A stretch of DNA of 64,000 nucleotides from Notospermus geniculatus (taxonomy: Eukaryota > Nemertea > Pilidiophora > Heteronemertea > Lineidae), in the NCBI GenBank assembly GCA_002633025.1, contig NMRB01002958.1:1-64000 (forward strand), given 5' to 3'. Position numbers and translations under genes: made by a program. Shown piece by piece: positions 34,001 through 44,513 of this stretch; position 1 is the first letter of the stretch; the number at the start of each line of letters is the position of its first letter. The notes under the pieces are model-generated. The model ran no database searches and had not been told where the DNA came from. It was given only the letters and a program-made list of their open reading frames with translations.

Positions 34001-35853
34001 CCATTCCCTCTGCATTTTACTGAGGCCAATAAAAATCTTGGTCTCTTTCTTCGGGAGAAGTTTTTTCTCCACTTCAGCCTTGATACGCCGCAACAAGAAT
34101 GGCCGGAGCACCTCGTGAAGACGCTGGACCAGATCCTGGTCACCGAAGCAACTGCTGGCATTGAACCATTCATCAAAATCATCTGAGGAATTGAAGACGT
34201 CTGGCAGAAGGAAGTTGAGGAGTGCCCAGAGCTCATGGAGGTTGTTCTGGAGTGGGGTACCAGTCAGGAGAAGCCTATTGGTCGACTTGAATTCTCGCAC
34301 AATCTCTGAGAGCTGAAATGAGAAAGAATGCGAAAGTGAAATACTAATTCCAAACCGAATTTTATTTACCAACTAGAGCAGCAGTCAATCTGTAACTCTG
34401 GAGAGTCAAAAATGTTCGAATACTTGCTTTTGATTTCTCATTCTTGATCCTGTGTGCCTCATCAATGACAATATATCGCCAGTTGAACTTTTTGAAGACT
34501 GATTTCTCACGGATGACCATCTCGTATGATGTAACGCACACGTCCCATTCACCTGGCATCATCACATCTCGGATGAAAGCAGCCTGAAGAGGAAGTCCAT
34601 AGTTTTATTATCTCTGTTAAACAGGGATCCATGCAAGGGCGGGAAGGGCACTCGGGCAGTACAGGGAGAGGACCAGGACAAGGCAAGGAGAGGGGCAGGG
34701 GAGGGGAGAGAGATAGGGAGAGGAAAAGGTGAAGGGCAGGAAGTGGGGAAGGGAAAGGGAGAAAAGGGCAGTCTTATAGTATATTGATATTTACCCTTGT
34801 TTCTTGATCTCCAATGAGACAGACTGATCTGATTGACGGGCACCATCGCTCAAATTCTGCCATCCAGTTACTGAGAGTTGACTTTGGTACAATGACCATG
34901 TGTGGACCTGGGATGCTCCGGTGATGTTTCATGTATCCGAGGAGAGAGATGGTCTGGAGAGTTTTCCCAAGACCCTGTGAAAAGGAGAGACAATATTTTT
35001 GAAAAGTAATGCTAAGTATTTTGTTGACTAGGAATTAGATCTTTAGCAAAGATTACCAAAGACATGTACGATACAAGTTGATGGTTAGATGCATACCATT
35101 TCATCTGCAAGAATACCATTGATGCCATGTTCATACAGGGATATCATCCAATTTAAACCACGAATCTGGTAGTCTCTCATTACACCATTCTTGACATCTG
35201 AAAAGAGAATATGCTGGTTAGAATTTCTAGCACAAGAAAACATGAAAATGTCAGCAAAGAGGTTCGGAAATCGGACCAAATTCCAGTTGTTGATGAACAT
35301 GTCAGAGAGCCCGACCAGTTTTGCACAAAATCCTACTACCGGTAGTGACTTACAAGCTGGAGATTCTTCAAATCTGAACATGGTTCCTTGTCCCTTCTTT
35401 GCTTCTGTCAAAAGCTCAGCATCTTCCTCTTCCTCTGTACGTCGATGTCGATGATCACCTGCTTGAGCCAGTTTTTGTTTTTCATCCATTTTTGAAGGCC
35501 CCCTTGGGCGTCCCGGTTTCATCTTCAGCGGGCTTGTGGGCGTCTTGGAACCAAGGGTACTGCCCGTTGCCATGAAGTGAGCAAAGAGTTCTGTCTGTTG
35601 GAGAAGGAAGTCGAACCTCTTCCCTCGGTCACCTTCCTGTAAAAAACATCAATGAATTCATCCTTTAGACAGGTCCTTATGGATCATTTTAGTCATTGCA
35701 ACCACAAAGAAGCATGAATAAAGAAGTCTGTTTATTTACACTAGTATTTATAATGGTTTCATAACTACTACTCACCACCTGCTTGTCATATTCTTCATTT
35801 TTCCCTGATTTTCCTGGGGGTGCCTTCAGCATGAATGTTGGAGTGGGAATAGG
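31033..35853 (-). CDS. SMARCA5: ISWI chromatin-remodelling ATPase (SMARCA5-like), N-terminus missing
   Basis: Nuclear ATP-dependent nucleosome-sliding motor. Exons in transcript order: 35776-35853, 35354-35636, 35097-35197, 34795-34974, 34428-34583, 33775-34312, 32895-33302, 32662-32810, 32113-32469, 31649-32026, 31336-31548, 31033-31215. All phases match and give 1007 residues; the vertebrate protein has about 1050, so roughly 50-90 N-terminal residues are missing. Visible in order: AutoN-like RHRRTE, Walker A GLGKT (at 34974), DEAH (about 34455), [11 protein letters not shown], the second ATPase lobe with [11 protein letters not shown] and QDRAHRIGQ, the HAND region, SANT ([10 protein letters not shown]), SLIDE ([10 protein letters not shown]), and a Lys-rich tail. 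No lesions are visible. The intron at 34313-34427 uses a GC donor. The first exon was not found; a TE with an N run lies just upstream. SMARCA1 and SMARCA5 are one gene in most invertebrates, so the symbol is by similarity. Confidence 0.95.
33381..33640 (-). repeat. SINE with Ser/Leu-like head in a SMARCA5 intron
   Basis: On the minus strand the head begins GCCCGGTGGTCGAGTGGTTA with the B box GAGTTCGACTCC and a closing CCGGGC. Spacing between the boxes indicates a long variable arm. The body (33450-33520) contains the same central block as the SINEs at 177-1048, although head and tail differ. Confidence 0.8.
34620..34770 (+). repeat. Polypurine (G/A-rich) tract in a SMARCA5 intron
   Basis: About 150 bp of nearly pure GGGAAG/GAGAGG-type sequence on the plus strand, hence pyrimidine-rich on the transcribed sense strand. 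Confidence 0.75.
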
Positions 35854-36257
35854 CTGTGAAAATGAAATTGAGAATGTGGACATAGAACTTGACCTGAAAT
35901 GATGCACATGCCATGGTTGGTAGGCACTGATCTTGTTGAAAGAAATGCAGTTGCATAGTAGGCCTAGGTCTAGATACACTGATCTGATGCCAGCATAGTC
36001 AGCCAAATGATGTCAACCATTGTAATACCGGGTAGGCCTACTAGAAGGCCTAGTTTAGTCAAGGCGAAGCGGCTGCTGACGGCTGGTCAGCTTGTTTTTT
36101 TTAGGCCTAGGCTATCATTGCTCGACATTCATCAATCATGCATGACAAGGCCTAGGTAGGGCCTAGCTAGGCCTAGGCCTACCTATTAATTAATTATATA
36201 GGGCCTATTGAATATTGACCTTGCTTGTTCTTGATTTGTTATTGGGAAGACGTAGGC

Positions 36258-37118
36258 ATCAGGGTTATATCTAGGCCATTTTAGAGCGGCGGTACGCCGT
36301 GCCGCCGAAAGGGGGCGCCGCTGAGCCCTTTTTTAACCCCCTAGGGCCAATCGTCTTCGACTCGGAAGCTTTCGGCAACCTTCGGGCAGCCATTATAAGC
36401 ACCTCGTCCGTATATAGCGGATTAAGTTCGACCACCATATGGTCGGTGATCAGGTCAGAAGTGATGCGGTTGTAGCATTGCGCAGACTAGAAATAGTTCC
36501 CTTATAATTTTTTATTTAACTGATGTTGTGTTTGCACAAAATGAGTTATTTCGCAATAAATATTTNNNNNNNNNNNNNNNNNNNNNNNNNNNNNNNNNNN
36601 NNNNNNNNNNNNNNNNNNNNNNNNNNNNNNNNNNNNNNNNNNNNNNNNNNNNNNNNNNNNNNNNNNNNNNNNNNNNNNNNNNNNNNNNNNNNNNNNNNNN
36701 NNNNNNNNNNNNNNNNNNNNNNNNNNNNNNNNNNNNNNNNNNNNNNNNNNNNNNNNNNNNNNNNNNNNNNNNNNNNNNNNNNNNNNNNNNNNNNNNNNNN
36801 NNNNNNNNNNNNNNNNNNNNNNNNNNNNNNNNNNNNNNNNNNNNNNNNNNNNNNNNNNNNNNNNNNNNNNNNNNNNNNNNNNNNNNNNNATTTTAGTACC
36901 TCCCAGACCCTCTGCCATGGTCCCTTTTGGTCGTATCACCTTAGAAACTGCCTTAAATTGGCTGTTGAATGGAGTTATAAAGACATTTTTAACTGACAAG
37001 CCTCTCAAATTCCGTTAAGTAGAAATGTCGCGAATAAAAAGTGCCCTTTTCTAGGTTGAAGTGCCCTTTTCACAAAGTTTGCACCGTGCCCTTCTGAAAT
37101 CCTAGATATAACCCTGAG
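36258..37118. mobile_element. DNA element with GGGTTATATCTAGG termini, interrupted by an N run
   Basis: CAGGGTTATATCTAGG near 36260 and CCTAGATATAACCCTG near 37105 are inverted. The interior has GC-rich CGGCGGTACGCCGTGCCGCCG and the 324-N gap at 36566-36889. Confidence 0.65.
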
Positions 37119-37130
37119 GCATGTATCTAG

Positions 37131-37458
37131 GCCTATCATCTTCGATAATCGAAGGCCGATCTGCTCTCCACTGCGTTACACCGCACATCACCTTTCGAGA
37201 AATAGACCAGTCGGCGGCGTATCTTGGGTTGGCACCATGCCAACTTTACCGGTCGACCAATCATATGACACTTTGTATCGGGTCTTCGGCTACAACTCTT
37301 TGTACCACGATTCAAATTTTACAACACCGATTCTGATTGGCCTCTTCTTCTCGAGGCGGCAGATACGCCGTGGACCGGTCAATTTCTCGAAGGGTGATGT
37401 GTGTGCGGTGTAACGTAGTGCTGAGCAGATCGGCCTTCGATCATCGAAGATGAGGCCT
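37131..37458. mobile_element. Long-arm foldback element
   Basis: Arms of about 100 bp (37131-37230 and 37355-37458) begin AGGCCTATCATCTTCGATAA and include GAAGGCCGATCTGCT, and are inverted near-copies. No ORF of note. Confidence 0.8.
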
Positions 37459-38717
37459 ATGTGTGTGTGTGTGTGTTCCCTAATGTCAGGATGGCAAGAT
37501 GGAGACCGAGAGTGTCAGTCTACTGTAGGGGAACACTGGTTGACACGGAACAACTACAGATGTTACACGACACCGCCGGCGGAAACGTAGAAACTGAGGA
37601 GACACTTCAACAGAGGAATTACGATCAAAAACTCACAGAAGGCTGAGCTTTCTGAATCAGACATTTTGATTTGATCGCTTCTTTATCGCTTATTTACGTC
37701 AAAAATAGCCGGTAAAGTGAAAGAATGGAAAAGCTTGCAATGCAATGCAATGCTTGCTTGGCGCAAATGATCATAATCTCAACACTTTCCCACGTGACAA
37801 ATTTGTATTTCTATTAATTCAGATAATTTTTTCAATGGTAGTTTATTAAGCCATATTCATACCCAAAAAATTATCTTAACTAATGAACTTATTGTCTGTA
37901 TAAATGTGTTATGATTTAGAATATATGAAGTTTTTGAAATTAATTTCGAGAGTATGTACGTAGTGTCAGTTCTACAAGTTGTTCATAGATGGCGTTCAAA
38001 AGCAAAGTGAAAACACTTGGCGGTAGGTGGCAGCAGCTGACGGCGCTTGGGGGAATAATTCCTCCACGCTCCAACACACGGCCAGACTCTCCAAACTTGA
38101 CCACCACCGTCAGCTGCTGCCACCTCACTATGACTGTCACGCATGCGGCGATCAGCTTGGAGAGTTTGTCTGTGTGCTGGAGGTTGAATTTTGGTCCTCA
38201 CCGTCAGCTGCTGCCACCTACCGCGAAGAGGTTCAATTATCGAGAAGAGGCACCGTCAGCTGCTGCCCCCTATAGTCTAAAGTGTAAGTTTCACAGAGAG
38301 AGAACGACTTTCAGTTTTCTCATGAAAACTGTGTTCAAAGACATCATTTTAGAAAATGTTGAAGTTCAAAACTACGCTCTCATAAATATCTTATCTTGGT
38401 TCACAATTTATAGGCCTACCCGATAGTTTGGGTTATCATACCATAGTTTTTCCTGTTGAGGCCTAGGAAGCCAGTTTGCAGTGTTGTGTCCGCTCCTGCA
38501 TGTCCTGTGCTGTGCACATTATCACTGCATGCAATGCACTGCAAAACAATTCAGGGTGATCTGTGGTAGTGACTCATTGTCATCTGGTACATGGTTGTGC
38601 AGTGACTGAGGGGTGTGGCGCTGGTGGTTGGTAAAGCAGTGTAGGCCTACGCGTACGGTAGGCTACGCGATTTGGTCGGTCGCAGTTCATGAGAGTTTGG
38701 ACGCAATAGAGGGTTCG
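37459..38717. other. Intergenic stretch with CAGCTGCTGCCACC repeats
   Basis: The word CCGTCAGCTGCTGCCACCT occurs at 38107, 38201 and, with one change, 38253, and inverted at 38025. A diverged copy is at 38940. Between them, ACGCTCCAACACACGGCCAG (38068) and its imperfect inverse (38157-38182) form another hairpin. A small plus-strand frame (37494-37646) could be an exon of an unknown gene, but nothing supports it. Confidence 0.55.
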
Positions 38718-39186
38718 TAAGAATACCGAATCGGACCGAAACGGACCGAATCGGACCGAAACGGAGTCAAAATGTACCGAATCAGAGCAAAATATCACCT
38801 CTTTTTGGTACTAGATGGTAGATATAGCACTTATACGATGTTTCTAAAGTTGTACAGCCAATATTGTCAAAGTTTTAGTGAGTCTCTTCAAAGTAACACG
38901 GACAAACAGCAACAGGTGACAGTGTTAACATTTGACGATAGGTGGCAGCAGCCGAACAGCAAAACTGGAGTGTGAGACCTAAGGCAAGATGGCGGCTCTT
39001 ATGTCGCATATCCGATATCATTGTCACTAAACTAGGCTATGCCTAGTCATATCATGCATATAGCCTTAGAAACATCGTATAAGTGCTATATCTACCGTCT
39101 AGTACCAAAAAGAGGTGATATTTTGCTCCGATTCGGTACGTTTTGACCCCGTTTCGGTCCGATTCGGTCCGTTTCGGTATTCTTAT
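38718..39186. mobile_element. Foldback element with CGGACCGAAACGGACCGAAT repeats
   Basis: The left arm 38718-38847 and right arm 39066-39186 are inverted. Each outer end is an array of alternating CGGACCGAAT and CGGACCGAAA words, and each inner part contains AGATATAGCACTTATACGAT. Confidence 0.85.
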
Positions 39187-39719
39187 GTACCGCGCAATAG
39201 ACTAGGCCTAGGCCTACCTAGGCCTAGGCCTAGGTACCGGTATTAGAATAGAATTAGGCAGTGCAACCAGTCACATGATGAGTCAGTCCAGCAGCAGTGT
39301 AAGCCCTATGCCCAGTGTATGAATTGAAGGCAATTGAAAAGTAGGCCTAGTAACAATCATGACAATTATGTGGCCTAGTAGGGCCTATCATTCATAGAAG
39401 CAGAAAAGGGCCAGTAGGCCTAAACGATTGCAGTCACGGCAGAAAAATTAGACCGATGACTGAGCCCTTTGAGAAATCTGGATGAAAATTAACTGATTGT
39501 CTTCCCATACATTACAAATCCAGACCTGGACCTAGGACTAGTGTAGTATAGGAATAGGCAGCCGCCCCTTTAAGGGCGCCCGTGTGTAACCCCCGTAGGG
39601 AAGCCCCGGATGTTGAGAGAGAGAGAGGGACCACGAGGCAACGAAGGTTCCATTGGAGGTGGTTAACTGGATGTAACTACGAATAAAACCTATAAGATGA
39701 TGATTTGGTACCTCACTTG

Positions 39720-40173
39720 TTATCTCTACGACTACCCCACGATCCCTCCCCCGGAAGCACACGAGACTAGGACTACCCTTAAGCCAGAAGCTTGTTGTTA
39801 TTGTCAAACTCAGTAACTGGTGATGATCCCAAGTGAAGGGCTTGGTATTTCATTTTATCTGACCTTCCATCTTTTGCAGACCTCAAAGACCGCTCAAAGA
39901 TATTTTAACATTTGTATTGATAAAATTAGTGTTTTATAGCGTTGGACGCAACTGGACGCAATTGGTCGCTGCTGGACGCAAATTAGTGCGACCGTATCTC
40001 TACGACTACCCCACGATCCCTCCTCCTGAAGCACACGAGACTAGGACTACCCTTAAGCCAGAAGCTTGTTGTTATTGTCAAAATCAGTAACTGGTGATGA
40101 TCCCAAGTGAAGGGCTTGGTATTTCATTTTATCTGACCTTCCATCTTTTGCAGACCTCAAAGACCGCTCAAAG
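39720..40173 (+). repeat. About 180-bp direct duplication covering the SPART start-exon acceptor
   Basis: 39720-39900 and 39993-40173 are near-identical. Both include the acceptor TTTTGCAG and the 5' UTR ACCTCAAAGACCGCTCAAAG. The upstream copy diverges exactly where the ATG completes (GATATTTT instead of GATGTCTG), so only the downstream copy can start spartin. Confidence 0.9.
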
Positions 40174-43100
40174 ATGTCTGGTGAAGTCGGGGGAAGACCA
40201 GCTCCCCCACCAAGTCTGGACACTGGGACAGCCAGACAAGGACGAGATACGGTACCTGGTATGGAACGTAATCAGAGTTCTAGGGAATTACATCGATTCA
40301 TCAAAACAATACATGATGAAGCTTTCCTTTACATTGAACAAGGACTTTACTGTGATGAGAGAGGGCAGGGAGAGCAGGCTGTTGTGCTCTACAAGAAAGG
40401 CCTTGGTTTGGTTGCCAAAGCTTTAGATGTGGATATACCGGACAGCCTCTCAAGTTCGGACATTGAAGACTCTGATTTAGAAAGTGCCAAGAAACTTTTA
40501 CAGAAAATGAAGCACAGTAAACAACAGATAGAGACACGGATCGAAGATTTGGGGTCAAATGCAGCAGTTGCAAGAGCTTTACAAGATCCTCCACCGACAT
40601 ATGAACAGGCGACATCACCAAACGGATCCATGAGTGAAATTGACCTAAATGACCTCGGTGATGAACTATTTTCGGACAATGAACTTCCGACTCCAGATGG
40701 TGCCACTAAACTGTATTCAATTGAGGAAGGAGTGCAAATTTTCTTTATCTCCCCTGAAGGAAACGTCAGTGCTCCTTCATATCCTGCGAGTTTGAAAATA
40801 TTCCGTTTTTATGACACTGAGGGAGACACTCAGCTCCCACCAGCATTTCTTCAAGTTGGAGAATGGCAGTACCCGCTACTTCCTGGTGGATCTCCAGCAT
40901 TGTACACTGATAGTGGAGCATACATATTCCCAGATGTCCTTGCTGACCGACCAGGTATGCACGTTTGGAAATCCGGTCTCATTTTACAAATGCTCACAAC
41001 AGGTTTTGATATACATTGTAATGTGGTGAAGGCCCAAGAATTCCACCTTTTCAGCTTCAAAAATGAATATGAAATAGAAATCGGGTTTCTAAGGTGAAAG
41101 ACATTGCTTCCTACCAGAATCGAACCCACGGACCCTCGCATAAGGCATCAGTCGCCAGCACTAAGGGGCAGCACGCCTTAAACCACTAGGCCAAATCCCC
41201 ATCTTCAAAAAAGATGGTTCAATGGCCCATGTTCAGCTTCAAAAATGATACTAATGACTCCTTTAGGTTCCCAATAGGGATTGTCACATTTTCCTGATGT
41301 GTTGTCAGTTTTTGATCAATGTTTATCTCATGTTCTTACCTTGTAGGTTCAGCAGTGGGTGTCTTACTTCCCCCAGATGTAACCAAAGCTGAAAGACGTC
41401 AGTTCCTCCACCTGCTGAGTGCACTGACCACAATGTGGGGGGAAGACGGACAAGAGGTTGCCGTGTCGACCCCGGATCAAGAGGAGACTGGATGTTTTAA
41501 TTCCACTGCGTCAAGATCTTTGCAAAATGAGATTGGTGCCAATCAGCGAACAAGCGATAAGATTTCAGCCGGGCTTGTGTCAGGTTTGTTATTGTCCTTT
41601 GATCATCATCAGTGATGAGTCCTTCCTATGTCACTATGAACTTTTCATGTTGACAGCAAAATATGACTGGGGATTGAAAGTGCGTCATCCATTGAGCCGA
41701 CATGGAGGTGTGGCTCAGGTCTATGGCTAATGGTCAGAAGGTCCCAGCTTTAGTACTGGCTAACTCTCTTTATCTCTAAACTGCATGTAGCTAGCCTCAC
41801 TGTATCTGTTTTTCTCCAGCGGCTGAATGGATCACATGGGGTCTTGAGAAAGGCGCAGAGAAGACTGGGCAGCTCTTGAAGAAGGGTTCAACCAAACTTA
41901 AAGAGCACATACAGCCCGAGGGTGAACCATCGAAGATTGATCCCCGAGTTCAAGAAGGAATGAAATACGTGAGGAAGGCTAGTCACACTGCAGTGGAGGT
42001 CACCTCATTGCTAGGTCAGTGGAAGACTTGAAACTAGGTTTGCGACTTCCCCCTAAGGACCTTTTGTCCCCTGTGACTGGAATTCTTGTGGACATGCACC
42101 TTGGAGGTGGGCAGGATGCTGAGTTCATGCCGAAGATTTGTATACAGTACATGGATATCCTGTGAATCAGCTGTGTATTGGTATAGACACAGTGGAATGA
42201 TTTGGGCTTTCTGCTTATGTTATTGTTCCTGTCTTTCTTGTAGTCACCAAATTAGGTGAAGCTACCATGGCTTTGGGAAGGAAGGCTGCACCTCATTTAA
42301 AGAAACATGGAGCCAAACTTTTGCCCGATTCATGGACCAAGACGGACACCGTTGATGGTAAATCACGTTTCGATGATGCCCTCGTGGTGGCTCACGGAGG
42401 CCTACAGAGTAAGTCATTCTGGGTATTTTACTAGACACTCCTTCTTTTCTGGAAATAACAGAAGTTCACATGAAAGCGACGTTCACACTAAGTTTGGGAC
42501 ACAATTGAACAATTTGGCCCATACAGGTACTTTTAGATGCTTCAATTGATGGTAACCCCTAATTCTCCGTCTTTCTTTGGCTTTATAGGTTTTGCCACCA
42601 TTTTCTTGGGGCTTGAAGTTGCTGCTAGAGCCTTGGCTAGAAGTATCGCAGAGGAAACAGTCAGGATTGTGAACCATAAGTAAGTCTGTAATTCACCCCC
42701 TCTTCATGTGATAGAGTACCGGTAACTCATTTCGGCAGTGCAGGTTTTCTCCAGGCAGTCAGGGCTGATATTCATACCTTGCTTGCTTAGTTGGTTGCTA
42801 GTTGTGTACAATGGTCTGTACAAACTGGGCACTTTAGCACTAACAAAGCCAAGCAAGGTTTTATGAATATGGGTCCAGGTTTCCTCCAGTACTTAATTAA
42901 ATTCCCTTCATTGTTATAGGTATGGAAAGGATGCTGGTGAAGTCACCGATCAGGTCCTGTATTCTGCCGGGAATATCGCCATGGCAACACGGAATGCGCA
43001 AACTTTAGGAATGAAAGCCATTGCAAAGCGTGCCGTGAAAGATACTGGGAGAGCCGTGGTTGAAGATGGCGCCGCTGGTTGGAGTAACGGAAAGGAGAAT

Positions 43101-43319
43101 CAACGGCGAGGAAGTGGTCAGAGCTCGACGACGTCATCTCGGACCAGCCCGATGGAGAGTCCCGTACGTGGTGCACTCCAGAGCCCCGTGGAGAGTCCAA
43201 CACGTGCTGCTTTACAGAGCCCAGACAGCCCAACAGGTGCGCGTTTGATGGACTTGACACGGGAATCCAGACAGAGTCCTACTTCAAGTCCGAGTCAGAG
43301 AAATCCTCCGAGGCGGTAG
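40174..43319 (+). CDS. SPART: Spartin
   Basis: Spartin acts at endosomes, lipid droplets and the midbody, through an N-terminal MIT domain that binds ESCRT-III and a C-terminal senescence domain. Exons: 40174-40954, 41347-41583, 41820-42014, 42244-42408, 42589-42679, 42920-43319. All junctions are GT-AG with matching phases, giving 622 residues (human 666). Visible parts are MIT (about residues 33-115), a PPxY-like PPTY at 140-143 for E3-ligase WW domains, a middle beta-rich region (KLYSIEEGVQIFFI), and the senescence region (AAEWITWGLEKGAEKTG to about residue 550) with APHLKKHGAKLLP. A Ser/Pro tail with repeated (M/V)ESPVRGALQSP-type units (43150-43300) ends ...NPPRR. The start ATG lies 20 nt after a good acceptor, so a non-coding first exon must lie upstream. 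A SINE head sits in intron 1. Confidence 0.95.
41105..41205 (-). repeat. tRNA-derived SINE head in a SPART intron
   Basis: On the minus strand, GGCCTAGTGGTTTAAGGC is the A box and GGGTTCGATTC the B box, separated as in Ser/Leu tRNAs. Confidence 0.6.
42762..42874. mobile_element. MITE, TTCATA..CTTGCTTAGTTGGTTGC type, in a SPART intron
   Basis: The inverted ends (ATATTCATACCTTGCTTG and CAAGCAAGGTTTTATGAATA) and internal AACTGGGCAC relate it to the element at 55291-55416. Confidence 0.7.
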
Positions 43320-44380
43320 TGACTTTGAATCAAGTTCTTCCTTCTTGTTTACTCTGCTTCTTTACCCATTCCGCTTGGCTCGTTGATGGTTGGAAAACTT
43401 TCATTTATGCTTTGCCTTCAAAAGACTGTGGCCATGAACTGGCTGTATTGCAGACATGAAAGTTGCAGTTTACTTGCTTTGTTCATTAGAGAAAGCAGGC
43501 GATGTTGGTTTTCTTGATCTGTACATTATACATTTATCTGTGTACAAAAAGGAAAAAAAACCCTTTTAAATTGAGTGCTATCTCTGTGCTATATACATGT
43601 ATGCCTTGAGCTGTATCACATGCCTTCCTTATAATATAACTATTTTTCTATCCTTATAAATTATACTTGCTATTGATGTTGTCATGTGCTTTTCTCATCA
43701 AACAGGTGATAACAGTATTTTGATCCTCTTTGTCTCTGTCAGCACTAATCAGAGGAATGAGGATTCCTTTTGTGATATTTCTGAATTTGGTACATTACAT
43801 GTAGGTATACATGTAAAAGGAAGAAAGTGCCCAACGTTAAGGATTCAGTTACAAGTGTCATTGCTTTCCATGTGCCAATACTTAAAAGTTGTGATGCAGT
43901 TTGTGAAGTCCTTATGTACTTGCATATCACACTCATTGACTTGCCAATATATGGCCAGGGACCTGATTCACAAAGCCCTTCTGAGCGTCAGATACAGTGC
44001 ATGTATTGTCCATTTGCAGGCAACTTACTGTTTCGCCTTGTCTTATGAAAGATGGATTCATGAAGTAATGGAGACTTTGTGAAGAAGGTTCATTTCTATT
44101 TATTAAAACTTCTCATTGTTAAAACAACTCTGTTTGCAGCAAATAACGATGCATGTAACAATATGAAAGCATTTGTCTTGGTCTCGTCTAGTAAAGTTTA
44201 TTCATAATACAACTTGTGTTTATCTTGGCTTTGTGGGTGAAAGCAGGCGCGTACACGTCCAGAGGGGGCCTGGAGAGTGGCACCTATGGACTAGATTTGA
44301 TTGAGCAGCAGTTCAATCACCAACTTGTCGGTAGTATTACTCAAAATACATTTTATTCAGGTTTATTGACACTAAATAAA
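43320..44380 (+). other. SPART 3' UTR
   Basis: No gene follows the SPART stop. The canonical AATAAA at 44375-44380 gives a 1.06-kb UTR. A run of A at 43553-43560 and a short stretch like other GGGACCTKATTCACRAAGCC repeats (43958-44030) are included. Confidence 0.6.
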
Positions 44381-44513
44381 ATGCATCTTCGAAGCTGACT
44401 CTGGTATTGTAGTATGAAGATACATCGTATGAACCAGTCGTTACAGGAAAATTCCAGTACCGGTACCAGACAGAAAAGAGAACAAAGACGCCATGTACAC
44501 TCAGTGCTGCTGT

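Noticed and set aside
35854-36006. In-frame extension upstream of the first recognised SMARCA5 exon (start at 36006)
   Set aside because: A good CACAG acceptor sits exactly at 35853 and the upstream residues do not resemble ISWI, so it is most likely intron.
36502-37008. Minus-strand frame with MAEGLGGTK before the N run, as SMARCA5 exon 1
   Set aside because: It lies inside a transposable element with inverted termini and has no similarity to ISWI N-termini.
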